Shown in pieces: positions 19,057 through 27,525 of a DNA stretch of 64,000 nucleotides; position 1 is the first letter of the stretch; every line of letters begins with the position of its first letter. Made by a program: the position numbers and the translations under genes. Source of the stretch: Fusobacterium ulcerans ATCC 49185 (GTDB taxonomy: Bacteria > Fusobacteriota > Fusobacteriia > Fusobacteriales > Fusobacteriaceae); the NCBI RefSeq assembly GCF_900683735.1, contig NZ_LR215979.1, forward strand, positions 3,038,001 to 3,102,000. The letters run 5' to 3'. Below the pieces are notes generated by a model. The model searched no databases. It saw only the letters and a program-made list of their open reading frames with translations, and had not been told where the DNA came from.

Positions 19057-19085
19057 ATATTAACATTTTACAATCTTCTTGTCAA
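19057..19085 (-). promoter_or_regulatory. sigma-70-type promoter of the ZTP riboswitch-pflB transcript
   Basis: A perfect -35 TTGACA (19080-19085), a 17-base spacer and -10 TAATAT (19057-19062). The predicted start falls a few bases before the P1 stem of the riboswitch. Confidence 0.85.
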
Positions 19086-19114
19086 TAAAAATATAGGCTT
19101 TTTTAATATAATCT

Positions 19115-19846
19115 TTATATAGCTTCAAAGTTATTAACTATGATATCTCTCACTTTTATATTTAAATTTTTTAATTCTTCTTTAGGAATATCTTCTACAA
19201 AAATTGGCTCATCTACTACTAAAGTTACTAACTTTCCTCTGTTCATTCTAAGAGTTCCTCTCTTTTGAATGTCATATGTTCCTTTTAATGTAAGGGGAAC
19301 AATTATTCCTTTAGTTTCAGTTGCCAGTTTGAAGCTTCCTTTTTTAAAACTTAATACATTTCCATTGATAGTTCTTTCCCCTTCAGGAAAAATTACAGTA
19401 GGATATCCTTTTTTTATAAGCTCTACAGCTTTTTTCATATCTTTTATTCCCTCTCTTGGATTCTCTCGGTTAAGAAAAATACAATTGCTTTTCTTCATCC
19501 AAGTTCCAAAAAAAGGCCATGATTTCATCTCATGTTTTGCTACAAATCCTACATCCATATGTAATGCTGTAACTATTGCTGGAATATCAAGATTACTTTG
19601 ATGATTACATACAAAAATTATTCCTTTAGTTTTGTCCAAAGAATTTATTGCTCTTCTATTTTTATATTTTACTCTTAATTTTACATTTAAACTTCCTAAT
19701 ACCATTCTTGAAAGCCATTTTAATTTTTTTCTCGAGTATTCTACTCCTTTTCTTTCACTAAAAAAATGAATCCTTGGAAGGTAAAATATACTTATAAATA
19801 TGAATGAAAAAAAACCTGTTAATGAAGCTAAAATTAAACCTAACAT
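19115..19846 (-). CDS. plsC: 1-acyl-sn-glycerol-3-phosphate acyltransferase
   Basis: 243 residues with one N-terminal membrane segment (LGLILASLTGFFSFIFISIF). Acyltransferase motifs: the catalytic NHQSNLDIP (H-X4-D), FLNREN, the substrate-binding FPEGERT, and IVPLTLKGTYD. It acylates lysophosphatidate to phosphatidate at the inner membrane. I chose ATG 19846 because GGAGG lies five bases upstream; an in-frame GTG at 19858 precedes that site. It is last in the run recA-recX-plsC, 13 bases after recX. Confidence 0.9.
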   Translation of the reverse strand: MLGLILASLTGFFSFIFISIFYLPRIHFFSERKGVEYSRKKLKWLSRMVLGSLNVKLRVKYKNRRAINSLDKTKGIIFVCNHQSNLDIPAIVTALHMDVGFVAKHEMKSWPFFGTWMKKSNCIFLNRENPREGIKDMKKAVELIKKGYPTVIFPEGERTINGNVLSFKKGSFKLATETKGIIVPLTLKGTYDIQKRGTLRMNRGKLVTLVVDEPIFVEDIPKEELKNLNIKVRDIIVNNFEAI

Positions 19847-19859
19847 TTTATCCTCCACA

Positions 19860-20405
19860 TTACTCCAGCTCTGACACTGCTTTTTTTATGTCTTGATATT
19901 CAAATCCCTTTCTCATCAAAGAAAGTATCTTTTTTTCCTTTTCTTTATCCCCAAGTTTAATCCATAATTTTTTTATCTCTTCTAATTCATTTGCAGAATT
20001 TTCCCCTATAACTTCCTTTATCACAGTTTGAGAAAGTCCTTTTTGAAAAAGCATGAATTCCATCTTTTTCTTTCCATAATTATGATTTCTTACATAACTT
20101 CTTCCATATTCATAGTCATCTAAATAGTTTTTTCCCCTAAATTCTTCTATAATCTCATCTATTATATGCTTTTCTCTATATTTTAGCAATAGTTTAGTTT
20201 TTAATTCTTTGATTGAATAATCCTGTTTTGACAAAAGAAAGTATCCCATGCTTAAAGCTCTTAATCTAATAAGAGTCTCATATTCCTCATCTGTAAGATA
20301 CTCCTTATTCTTCAAATCAAATTCTGCTATAGTATTTTTATTCAAATCTATATAGAATATTTCATCAAAGTATACCTTATTACCTTTCAGACTAAACTTC
20401 CTCAA
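19860..20405 (-). CDS. recX: RecX regulatory protein
   Basis: 181 residues, with repeated three-helix modules ([20 protein letters not shown], then [15 protein letters not shown] and [17 protein letters not shown]). RecX caps and disassembles RecA filaments. The gene starts at TTG 20405 inside the last codons of recA (14-base overlap), a typical coupled recA-recX arrangement that keeps RecX low. The start is supported by overlap and context, not by a strong ribosome site. Confidence 0.88.
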   Translation of the reverse strand: MRKFSLKGNKVYFDEIFYIDLNKNTIAEFDLKNKEYLTDEEYETLIRLRALSMGYFLLSKQDYSIKELKTKLLLKYREKHIIDEIIEEFRGKNYLDDYEYGRSYVRNHNYGKKKMEFMLFQKGLSQTVIKEVIGENSANELEEIKKLWIKLGDKEKEKKILSLMRKGFEYQDIKKAVSELE

Positions 20406-21483
20406 AACTTAATACTCCCTCTTTGGCCTCTGGTTTCTCAGTTCCTTTTTCATCTTTTTTCTCTGGTTTGATAGAATTTTTTACTTCTTCTTCTATTTTT
20501 GCAAGAAGTTCTGGTTCAGTTTCCAATCTTACCTTTACATTTTCTTTTCCCTGTCCAAGTCTAATATCTCCAAAACTAAACCAAGCTCCAGATTTTGCAA
20601 CTATATCTTTTTCAATAGCCATATCAAGAATTTCTCCAACTCTCGATATTCCTTTTCCATACATTATTTGGAATGCTGCTTCTTTAAATGGTGGAGCTAT
20701 TTTATTTTTAGTTACTTTTACAACAGTTTCATTTCCTATTATCTCATCGCCTTGTTTTACTGACCCTATTCTTTTTACTTCCATTCTTACTGATGAATAA
20801 AATTTTAAAGCCTTTCCTCCAGTAGTTGTAGTCTGAGGTCCAAATCCAAATCCACCGATTTTATCTCTGATCTGGTTTATAAATATCATTGTAGTTTTTG
20901 ATTTATTTAATGTAGCTGTAAGTTTTCTTAAAGCTTTTGACATAAGTCTAGCTTGAAGTCCCATCTGCTGATCTCCCATTTCTCCATCTATTTCTACTTT
21001 TGGTACAAGTGCAGCCACTGAGTCTACAATTATAGCATCTACTGCTCCTGATCTTACCAGCATATCTGCTATTTCCAATGCTTGTTCTCCATAATCTGGC
21101 TGTGATATAAGAAGCTCATCTACATCAACTCCTAAAGCCTTAGCATACACAGGATCTAAAGCATGTTCTGCATCTATAAAGGCTACTATTCCTCCAGCTT
21201 TTTGTGCTTCTGCTGCTATATGAAGTGCTATTGTTGTTTTTCCTGAACTTTCAGCCCCATATATTTCAACTACTCTTCCTCTTGGTACTCCTCCCAGACC
21301 TAATGCAGCATCTAGATTTATACTTCCAGTTGAGATGACCTCTACATTCATTTCCTGATTATCACCAAGTTTCATTATAGAGCCTTCACCAAAATCTTTT
21401 TTTATCTGTTTCATTGCCAGTTCTAATGCTTTTTCTTTTTCGCTGACTTCACGATTTTTTTCTGTGTTCTTTGCTTTTGCCAT
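20392..21483 (-). CDS. recA: recombinase RecA
   Basis: 363 residues. Walker [10 protein letters not shown], the [10 protein letters not shown] Walker B region, the loop NQIRDKIGG, and the start [20 protein letters not shown] are all intact. It forms filaments on single-stranded DNA for recombination and stimulates self-cleavage of LexA/S24 proteins, so it is a plausible trigger for the repressor at 51.2 kb. Only 19 bases separate it from the upstream glycosyltransferase gene, so read-through from the LPS-core operon is likely in addition to any own promoter. Confidence 0.98.
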   Translation of the reverse strand: MAKAKNTEKNREVSEKEKALELAMKQIKKDFGEGSIMKLGDNQEMNVEVISTGSINLDAALGLGGVPRGRVVEIYGAESSGKTTIALHIAAEAQKAGGIVAFIDAEHALDPVYAKALGVDVDELLISQPDYGEQALEIADMLVRSGAVDAIIVDSVAALVPKVEIDGEMGDQQMGLQARLMSKALRKLTATLNKSKTTMIFINQIRDKIGGFGFGPQTTTTGGKALKFYSSVRMEVKRIGSVKQGDEIIGNETVVKVTKNKIAPPFKEAAFQIMYGKGISRVGEILDMAIEKDIVAKSGAWFSFGDIRLGQGKENVKVRLETEPELLAKIEEEVKNSIKPEKKDEKGTEKPEAKEGVLSFEEV

Positions 21484-21502
21484 CTCTTATTCACCACTTC
21501 CT

Positions 21503-22489
21503 TTATATTTTTACACTGTTTTCTATTGTATCAAAAACTTCTTTTCCTGTTATCTGTCTCATACAATCAAAGTGCCCTTTTGGACACTCTTTATCACCAT
21601 GAAGACTGCAAGGAGAACATTTTACATTTTTATCTATTAATACAGTATTTTTATCAAAGTCAAACATTTCTGGACTTGTGGGACCAAATATTACAAAGGT
21701 TCTGCACTTTACTCCCCTTGCTATATGAAAGGGCCCTGAATCATTTGTGACAAGAAAAGAAGCTCTGGATAAAATTGCTCCACTCTCTTTAAGAGAAAGT
21801 TTTCCAGCCATATTTATTGTATGTCCTCCACTTATTTTATCTATTTCATTACAGATTTCAAAATCTTCTTTTCCTCCAATAAGAATAGTTTTTTTGCCAT
21901 ACTTCTCATAAATTAGATTTACCAGTTCTCCAAATCCTTCTTTTGTCCATTTTTTAGTATTTTTTGAAGCTCCTGGTGCCATTACAGGTAATCCCTCATA
22001 TTCTTTATGTATATCATCTTTTTCAGAAAAAGCAAAACTTATGTCTTCACCTTTATATTCCAATCCAAAATCTTTAAATGCACCAAAATAATTTTTAACT
22101 ATTGTATTATCAACTTTATATTTTATCAATCTCATTTTTACAAGAAGAGTTTTCCACCAGCTTCTTTTTCTGTATTTGAAAGTCTTTACTCCAATATTCT
22201 TTGAAATAACTTTTGATCTTATTTTAGAATGAAGATCAAATATATAGTCATAACCATTTTTTTTCAGTTCTTTTCCAAATATTTCCATATTATGAAGTCC
22301 ATCATTCTTTTCCTTATTAAATAATATCACATTATCAACATATGAAACTCCCTCTATGGAATCCTTAAATTTGTCCAGAACTAAAAAATCTATCACCGAT
22401 TCTGGATATTTTTCTTTAAACGCTTTCAACACAGGTGTAGTCAATATAATATCTCCTATCGAACTCAGCCTGATAACCAGTATTTTCAC
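21503..22489 (-). CDS. GT9 ADP-heptose:LPS heptosyltransferase-like protein
   Basis: 328 residues. The start KILVIRLSSIGDIILTTPVLK is the GT9 N-terminal Rossmann motif. The donor site is TNDSGPFHIARG, preceded by MAGKLSLKESGAIL, and there is a Cys-rich tail CSPCSLHGDKECPKGHFDC that is usual in heptosyltransferases. It starts at GTG 22489, overlapping the kinase gene by four bases. It is one of three GT9 genes in this LPS-core run and would add a heptose (or related sugar) to lipid A-Kdo or the growing core on the cytoplasmic face. Confidence 0.9.
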   Translation of the reverse strand: MKILVIRLSSIGDIILTTPVLKAFKEKYPESVIDFLVLDKFKDSIEGVSYVDNVILFNKEKNDGLHNMEIFGKELKKNGYDYIFDLHSKIRSKVISKNIGVKTFKYRKRSWWKTLLVKMRLIKYKVDNTIVKNYFGAFKDFGLEYKGEDISFAFSEKDDIHKEYEGLPVMAPGASKNTKKWTKEGFGELVNLIYEKYGKKTILIGGKEDFEICNEIDKISGGHTINMAGKLSLKESGAILSRASFLVTNDSGPFHIARGVKCRTFVIFGPTSPEMFDFDKNTVLIDKNVKCSPCSLHGDKECPKGHFDCMRQITGKEVFDTIENSVKI

Positions 22490-23184
22490 TTTTTTCTTCT
22501 CCTAATACTCTTTAATTTCCTCTTGATCCTTGAAAGCAGTGTTAGATAACCTCTCAGCATCCTAGCCCCTTTAAAATAGATATTATCCTTATCAAAATCT
22601 ATTTTTTCAGGACAGCTCTCTTCAAGATACATAAATTCAAAACTCTTCCCAAAATTTCCATATTTATTTTTTTCTAACTTTGTATCTATAAGATATACTT
22701 TCCCCTTTTTTATTAAAAAATTATTCAAATGAGAATCCCCATGAAGAAATCCTAAATCATGTATTTTTTTTAATTCATGACTTATTATCTCTATATCTTC
22801 AAAATTACTTTCTCTTCCATCTATATATGAATAAATAAGATATGAATCTATTACCACTAATCCCCCTTTTTTTTCCACAGCTAGCCTAGGATCAGCTCCA
22901 TTCAATCCAACTTCTCTTATTTTTTCTATATTTTTAAATTCTCTTCTGCTTTCACTTCCTCTAAATATAGAAAGAAATCTCTGCCATTTTCTATTATTTT
23001 TTTCAATAGGCTGTTTATATACAAGATTTTCTCCTTCTATTTCTATGAGTGATACATAACTTCTATGATCATCTTTAAGTATTTTTATAACTTTATATTC
23101 TTTATTTTCAATTCTTTCATACAGTTTCCTGTCTTTTTTTTCTTTATAGTATAAAAAAGTATTCCCCAGTTTTTCTTTATCCAT
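22486..23184 (-). CDS. LPS core kinase (WaaY/RfaY-like)
   Basis: 232 residues with a reduced protein-kinase-like fold. FLHGDSHLNNFLI is the catalytic loop (HGD, with Asp as base) and VYLIDTKLEK supplies the metal-binding Asp. ENLVYKQPIEKNNR holds the probable ATP-binding Lys. This matches the RfaY heptose II kinase family, which phosphorylates the LPS inner core. Position between two heptosyltransferase genes (4-base overlap downstream, 4-base gap upstream) supports that role. Whether the acceptor is heptose is inferred. Confidence 0.82.
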   Translation of the reverse strand: MDKEKLGNTFLYYKEKKDRKLYERIENKEYKVIKILKDDHRSYVSLIEIEGENLVYKQPIEKNNRKWQRFLSIFRGSESRREFKNIEKIREVGLNGADPRLAVEKKGGLVVIDSYLIYSYIDGRESNFEDIEIISHELKKIHDLGFLHGDSHLNNFLIKKGKVYLIDTKLEKNKYGNFGKSFEFMYLEESCPEKIDFDKDNIYFKGARMLRGYLTLLSRIKRKLKSIRRRKK

Positions 23185-23188
23185 AAAA

Positions 23189-24208
23189 TCAGACTCTCTC
23201 TATTATTTTTAGTATTTCATTTAATACTATTTCTGGCTTTATATCCAGCATACATTTGAAATGTTTTTGAGGACATTTATCTCCTCCATGAAGGGAACAA
23301 GGTCTACATAATAGCCCTTCTGTTTCGAATATAATACTATTTTTAGACCAAGGAAAAAATCCCAATTCTTTCACAGTTGGCCCAAATATTGCGAGTATTT
23401 TAACATTTTTCCATGCTGAAGCTATGTGTATAGGAGATGAATCATTAGTTAAAACAAGTTCCGATCTCCTTATAAGTTCTGCAAGTTCCAAAAGGGTAGT
23501 TTTTCCTCTGAAATCAACTATATTCCCTCCAGTAACAATATTTAGAGCTAATTCATCTGCTCCACCTATTATTCCAGTTATTATATCTTCTCTATTCATT
23601 AACTGACCAATTACTTCATTAAAATATTCTAAAGGCCACTTTTTAGTAAACCACTTACTTCCAGGTGCTAAAAGTATAAGCTTTTTTTCACCATATCCTG
23701 TTAACATTTCATTTACTTTTTTTATATCCTGTTTATTTGGATATAGTTCTATTTCATATCTTTTCTCTTCTTTTCCAGAAACAAAAGATAATAATTTTTC
23801 TACTTCATGTTTATTTCTGTCATAAGGAATTTTTTCTGTATATAGAAAAGAAGCTGCTGCATTTTTATATCCTTTTCTTACAGGAGAGCCAGTTAGCCAT
23901 GACAAAACAGAACTTCTTAAATATCTATGAGGAGTTATTACCAGATTAAAATTTTCATATTTTAACCTTTTCCCCAGTTGATATATCCCTTTTAATCCTT
24001 TATGCTTTCCTCTTTTATCGTACTCTATTATCTCACTTATATTAGGATTATTCCTCAATATAGAAGCTCCTACTGGTGTTGTAACATAAGTTATATCACT
24101 CCAGGGATACACTTCTTTCAGCTTTTTTACCAATGGTGTAGAGAGGACTATATCTCCTATAAAAGCTGTGTGTATTATTAGTATTCTAATTTTTACCACC
24201 TTCCTCAA
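23189..24208 (-). CDS. GT9 heptosyltransferase (WaaF-like)
   Basis: Up to 339 residues. IRILIIHTAFIGDIVLSTPL begins the domain and LTNDSSPIHIASAWKNV is the donor site. KWPLEYFNEV and a Cys-rich C-terminal CRPCSLHGGDKCPQKHFKC complete the WaaF-type features. The start is uncertain: TTG 24208, GTG 24199 and even the ATT overlapping the upstream stop are possible, and GAGGAAGG lies between them. It overlaps the upstream GT9 gene. It is predicted to add the second heptose of the inner core. Confidence 0.88.
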   Translation of the reverse strand: MRKVVKIRILIIHTAFIGDIVLSTPLVKKLKEVYPWSDITYVTTPVGASILRNNPNISEIIEYDKRGKHKGLKGIYQLGKRLKYENFNLVITPHRYLRSSVLSWLTGSPVRKGYKNAAASFLYTEKIPYDRNKHEVEKLLSFVSGKEEKRYEIELYPNKQDIKKVNEMLTGYGEKKLILLAPGSKWFTKKWPLEYFNEVIGQLMNREDIITGIIGGADELALNIVTGGNIVDFRGKTTLLELAELIRRSELVLTNDSSPIHIASAWKNVKILAIFGPTVKELGFFPWSKNSIIFETEGLLCRPCSLHGGDKCPQKHFKCMLDIKPEIVLNEILKIIERV

Positions 24209-25226
24209 GCTTTAAAGCTCTTTCTAAAGCTAATATCAGCTCAAGTTCCATATTTTTATCATACTTATCAAAATATGGATTATTATAATCTTCTGAAGGG
24301 TTATTCTGATCTGGTATCAGATAAAATACTTTATCATTTCCAAGAATTCCCCATCTTGTAGGACTCTGTGTTTTTTTAGCTGGATAAATAGCAACTATTC
24401 TTTTTTTCAATGCTCCTGCTATATGAGTAGGTCCTGTAGAAGCTCCCAAATATACATCTGCTCTGTCTATTATTGCAGCTATGTTTAAAAGTTCTCCTCC
24501 ATTGGCATAGAGATATACACCTTTTTCTAAAGAATCTTTTACAAGTTTTTCTCCTCTTTCCTCTTCAGAAATATGACATGTAATTATAATAGCTATCTCT
24601 GGATTTCTTCTCTTAAAATTCATAATAAGACTTGCATATTCCTCATCTTTTATATTTTTGGCAGACCCTCCAATAAATGGATTTACCACTAAAGCCTGAC
24701 CTTTTATATTATTCATTTTGAAGAAAAGTTCTGCTGCATTCCTATGTTTCTCTTCATAATTCATCTTGGTATTTAATTCATATACCTTCTGATAAAGTTC
24801 TTTATCTAATTTTTTAACAAGATCAAGATTATATTTTCCCTCATTTTTTATAGATTTTGATCTTTTCTGCCATACCCCTTTATTATAGGTAAAAATTGAT
24901 GAAAGTTTAGAAATAGGCCCTATTTTTATTTTTGCCCTGCTTGCTCTTGCTAGTTTTGCCACAAAAGAGTCATTATATAAAGCAATAAATACATCTGCCT
25001 TAAAATATGCTATTTTCTCTATAAGTTCGCTTTGAGAATATTCATCTATCTTCATAATTCTATCTATGTAAGGAAGATTTTTTACAATCTCATAGTTATA
25101 TTTTCTCACTAAAACTACCAGTTCTGCATTAGGGTACATTTTCTTTATCATAAAAAAACTAGGAATAGACAATATTAAATCCCCTATTTTATCAGTTCTG
25201 GAAACTATTATTCTTTTTATATCCAT
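24186..25226 (-). CDS. GT9 heptosyltransferase-like protein
   Basis: 346 residues. The start RIIVSRTDKIGDLILSIPSF and donor region DVYLGASTGPTHIAGALKK are GT9 hallmarks. Instead of the Cys-rich tail of its two neighbours it ends in an Asn/Tyr-rich segment (NPSEDYNNPYFDKYDKNMEL) and an acidic helix, so it is a different subgroup and may transfer a different sugar or act at a different position. It lies 15 bases after the GT2 gene. Confidence 0.85.
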   Translation of the reverse strand: MDIKRIIVSRTDKIGDLILSIPSFFMIKKMYPNAELVVLVRKYNYEIVKNLPYIDRIMKIDEYSQSELIEKIAYFKADVFIALYNDSFVAKLARASRAKIKIGPISKLSSIFTYNKGVWQKRSKSIKNEGKYNLDLVKKLDKELYQKVYELNTKMNYEEKHRNAAELFFKMNNIKGQALVVNPFIGGSAKNIKDEEYASLIMNFKRRNPEIAIIITCHISEEERGEKLVKDSLEKGVYLYANGGELLNIAAIIDRADVYLGASTGPTHIAGALKKRIVAIYPAKKTQSPTRWGILGNDKVFYLIPDQNNPSEDYNNPYFDKYDKNMELELILALERALKLEEGGKN

Positions 25227-25241
25227 TGTCAGCTCCCTCTA

Positions 25242-26012
25242 TCAGTTTTTCTTATTCACATAACTTCCATTCTTATAAATTTCTCTGAGTTTAAAATATT
25301 TTACCATTGAGTACATAGAACTTGTACTTGCTAAGAGAAATCCCTCTACTCCATCTAAAAATCCAAGTCTTATAATATACATTCTTATAAATTTATATAT
25401 TGGATTAAAAATTATCTGCCCTATACTTGCTTTTTTTCCTTTTTTGTAGTATTCCAAAGCTCCCTCAGTAGTATAACGATTGAATTTAGAAAAATAATCT
25501 TCTAAAGTCAGATAACTATGATGGTATATATCTTCTTTTATTTTATATACTTCTTCTTGTGTCACAAAACTTTCATGCACTGTATTATCATTAAATCTTC
25601 CTGCTGTTTTCAAAAAAAGCCTTACAGCATAAGATGTTCCCCATCCTCCATGTTTTATCTGCTTTCCAAAACATACAGAGAGTCTATTTATTTCATACAC
25701 TTTTTTATCTTCAGTTCCATTTATTATTTCAATTATTTTTTGTTTCAGTTCAGGAGAAAGTTCTTCATCTGCATCTACTGCCAATATCCATTTTCCATTA
25801 CAGCTTTCTATTGCAGCATTTCTTTGTTTTCCATATCCAAGCCATGGCTGATAAATAAATTTAGCTCCATATTTTTCTGCAACCACTTTAGTTCCATCAG
25901 TAGAGCCACTATCTACAATAACTATCTCATCACATATATCAGCTAAAGCCTTCAAAGTTCTCTCTAAGTTTCTTTCTTCATTGAAAGTCATTATTGCTGC
26001 TGATAACTTCAT
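25242..26012 (-). CDS. GT2 glycosyltransferase (WaaE/KdtX-like LPS-core type)
   Basis: 256 residues. The GT-A fold shows SAAIMTFNEERNLERTLKAL, the nucleotide site IVIVDSGSTDGTKVVAE, the DXD-type ILAVDADEELS, and the WaaE-like NRLSVCFGKQIKHGGW. The C-terminus has a membrane-associating hydrophobic stretch (PIYKFIRMYIIRLGFLDGVEGF). Members add a beta-linked hexose to the heptose core. It is first in the minus-strand run GT2-GT9-GT9-kinase-GT9-recA. Confidence 0.9.
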   Translation of the reverse strand: MKLSAAIMTFNEERNLERTLKALADICDEIVIVDSGSTDGTKVVAEKYGAKFIYQPWLGYGKQRNAAIESCNGKWILAVDADEELSPELKQKIIEIINGTEDKKVYEINRLSVCFGKQIKHGGWGTSYAVRLFLKTAGRFNDNTVHESFVTQEEVYKIKEDIYHHSYLTLEDYFSKFNRYTTEGALEYYKKGKKASIGQIIFNPIYKFIRMYIIRLGFLDGVEGFLLASTSSMYSMVKYFKLREIYKNGSYVNKKN

Positions 26013-26092
26013 AAAATTCCTCCCAAAAACTTTTATATCAATACACTAATTATATCAAATATCAGTTCTTTTTCAAAGCAAATATCTTTGTT

Positions 26093-26130
26093 CAAAAAAA
26101 GAAAAAAGATGAACCGGCCAAGCTCATCTT
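26093..26130 (-). terminator. terminator of tRNA-Met
   Basis: AAGATGA pairs with TCATCTT (inner GC pairs around GGCC) on the minus strand, followed by TTTTTTCTTTTTTTG. It lies about 77 bases past the tRNA. Confidence 0.7.
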
Positions 26131-26206
26131 CTTCCATAAAAATATTTAGGGTTAGACTACAACATATGAATCTAAAAAGTGGGGTTTAAAAAAATTATTT
26201 GGAATA

Positions 26207-26283
26207 TGGTGCCTAGAAATGGATTCGAACCATCGACCGTACGGGTATGAACCGTATGCTCTAGCCAACTGAGCTATCTAGGC
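26207..26283 (-). tRNA. tRNA-Met (CAT), elongator type
   Basis: A 77-base cloverleaf with encoded CCA. The acceptor GCCTAGA/TCTAGGC is fully paired, so it is not an initiator. The anticodon arm is TACGG-TTCATAC-CCGTA, the sequence usual for elongator methionine tRNA. The T arm is GATGG-TTCGAAT-CCATT. Confidence 0.95.
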
Positions 26284-26295
26284 ATATGATTATTA

Positions 26296-26324
26296 ATAGT
26301 ACACTATTTTTTGTCCTTTGTCAA
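26296..26324 (-). promoter_or_regulatory. promoter of tRNA-Met
   Basis: TTGACA (26319-26324), a 17-base spacer and TACTAT (26296-26301). The start is predicted a few bases before the tRNA. Confidence 0.8.
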
Positions 26325-26345
26325 TATTTTTTTAACTTTTGTTGT

Positions 26346-26377
26346 AAAAAGACACGCCATATTAGACGTGTCCTTTT
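26346..26377 (-). terminator. terminator of the perR-superoxide reductase-rubredoxin operon
   Basis: GGACACG pairs with CGTGTCT(T), with T5 on the minus-strand 3' side. It lies just past the rubredoxin stop. Confidence 0.8.
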
Positions 26378-26393
26378 TTAAAACTTTCATTAA

Positions 26394-26552
26394 TTAAATT
26401 GCTTCAAATTCGTCTTTTTCTGCTGAACATAAAGGACATACCCAATCCTCTGGAAGATCTTCAAAAGCAGTTCCAGGTGCTACTCCATTGTCTGGATCTC
26501 CATCTACTGGATCATAAATATATCCACATACCTTACATTCATATTTTTTCAT
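26394..26552 (-). CDS. rubredoxin
   Basis: A 52-residue protein, the standard length. The iron ligands are in [12 protein letters not shown] (C-X2-C) and [14 protein letters not shown] (C-X2-C), with the usual [10 protein letters not shown] loop. It carries single electrons in the cytoplasm. It lies 47 bases after superoxide reductase and in the same direction, so it is the likely electron donor to that enzyme. GGAGGAAACACA precedes the ATG. Confidence 0.96.
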   Translation of the reverse strand: MKKYECKVCGYIYDPVDGDPDNGVAPGTAFEDLPEDWVCPLCSAEKDEFEAI

Positions 26553-26599
26553 TGTGTTTCCTCCTGGTTTTGCTAATTTTATTTTAACCTTATTTTAAA

Positions 26600-26986
26600 T
26601 TATCTATCTTTCCATAATCCATGAATATTGCAGTATTCATATGCTACAACTTCTTTTCCTTTTGGTACTTCAAAGAAAGCTTCTGGTTCTTCTCCTGGTT
26701 TCAAATACTTTCTATAAAGTTTATCTCCATCTACTATAATTTCGATAAATTCTATATAGTGAGCTTCAAGCATAGGATGTTTAGTATCTTTTCCAACTTT
26801 TACAAGATATCCATTTTCTTTTTCTTCTACATAAGGAACATGCTTTTCAGTTGAAGCATCCTGAGTTTTAGCCTCTAATTTTTCTACTTTATCATTCCCA
26901 GCAGCAGTTGAGCATCCTTTTCCTTCAGAAACTACCTCAAATACCATATCACAATCTTTACATTTAAAAAATTCATTTTTTGTCAT
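26600..26986 (-). CDS. desulfoferrodoxin-type superoxide reductase with degenerate N-terminal site
   Basis: 128 residues from ATG 26986 (GGAGGTG upstream). The catalytic His4-Cys iron site is complete: His49 (EKHVPY), His70 and His76 (KHPMLEAHY), and Cys119 and His122 (YEYCNIHG). It reduces superoxide to peroxide without making oxygen. The N-terminal desulforedoxin-like domain has Cys9, Cys12 and only one further Cys (Cys25, in GKGCST) where the family normally has adjacent CC. The Fe(Cys)4 centre is therefore probably incomplete. It sits in an operon with perR and rubredoxin. Confidence 0.92.
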   Translation of the reverse strand: MTKNEFFKCKDCDMVFEVVSEGKGCSTAAGNDKVEKLEAKTQDASTEKHVPYVEEKENGYLVKVGKDTKHPMLEAHYIEFIEIIVDGDKLYRKYLKPGEEPEAFFEVPKGKEVVAYEYCNIHGLWKDR

Positions 26987-27018
26987 AAATAACACCTCCA
27001 TAATAATTTCACGTTACT

Positions 27019-27435
27019 TTAATTATTCAAACAGTTTTTACAAATTCCTTTAAAATAAAGATGCTGTTCTTTAATTTCACACGCATCTAATTCTTTAGAA
27101 TTTAATAATTCCTTATTTATATCTAAATCATATATTTTTCCACATTGTTCACATTTAAAATGACCATGTATACTCATATCTATATCATATCTAGTTTCAT
27201 TTTCTTCTATTACTATAACATTGGCTATTTCTTTTTCAATAAAAAGATTCAATGTATTGTAAACAGTTGTTTTTGATAATGTTGGTATTTCAGTGCAAAG
27301 GGCTTTATATATCATGTCTACTGTCGGATGGTTTCTCTCTTCATATAAATATTGAAATACTTTCATTCTCTGATATGACGGCTTTATTGAATGGCATTTC
27401 AAATATTCACCAATGTTCTCTATTTCTATTCCCAT
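27019..27435 (-). CDS. perR: Fur-family peroxide-type regulator (PerR-like)
   Basis: 138 residues from ATG 27435, with AAGGAGGGG upstream. The winged helix contains YQRMKVFQYL, HPTVDMIYKAL and LSKTTVYNTLNLF. The metal-sensing dimer domain has HGHFKCEQCGKIYDL and a second pair in CKNC, the structural zinc site. Context (superoxide reductase, rubredoxin) and a PerR-box-like sequence at its own promoter favour PerR over Fur or Zur, and suggest autoregulation. It is first in the operon. Confidence 0.85.
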   Translation of the reverse strand: MGIEIENIGEYLKCHSIKPSYQRMKVFQYLYEERNHPTVDMIYKALCTEIPTLSKTTVYNTLNLFIEKEIANVIVIEENETRYDIDMSIHGHFKCEQCGKIYDLDINKELLNSKELDACEIKEQHLYFKGICKNCLNN

Positions 27436-27468
27436 TATTTTCCCCTCCTTAACCAATCTAAGTCAAAA

Positions 27469-27517
27469 TTGTAATGATTATATATTTAATGATATAACGA
27501 TTTTTATATTATGTCAA
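27469..27517 (-). promoter_or_regulatory. promoter and PerR-box of the oxidative-stress operon
   Basis: TTGACA (27512-27517), a 17-base spacer and TATCAT (27489-27494). Right after the -10, ATATAATCATTACAA (27469-27483) matches 13 of 15 positions of the PerR-box consensus TTATAATNATTATAA, placing the operator on the start site. Confidence 0.75.
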
Positions 27518-27525
27518 GTTAGTTT

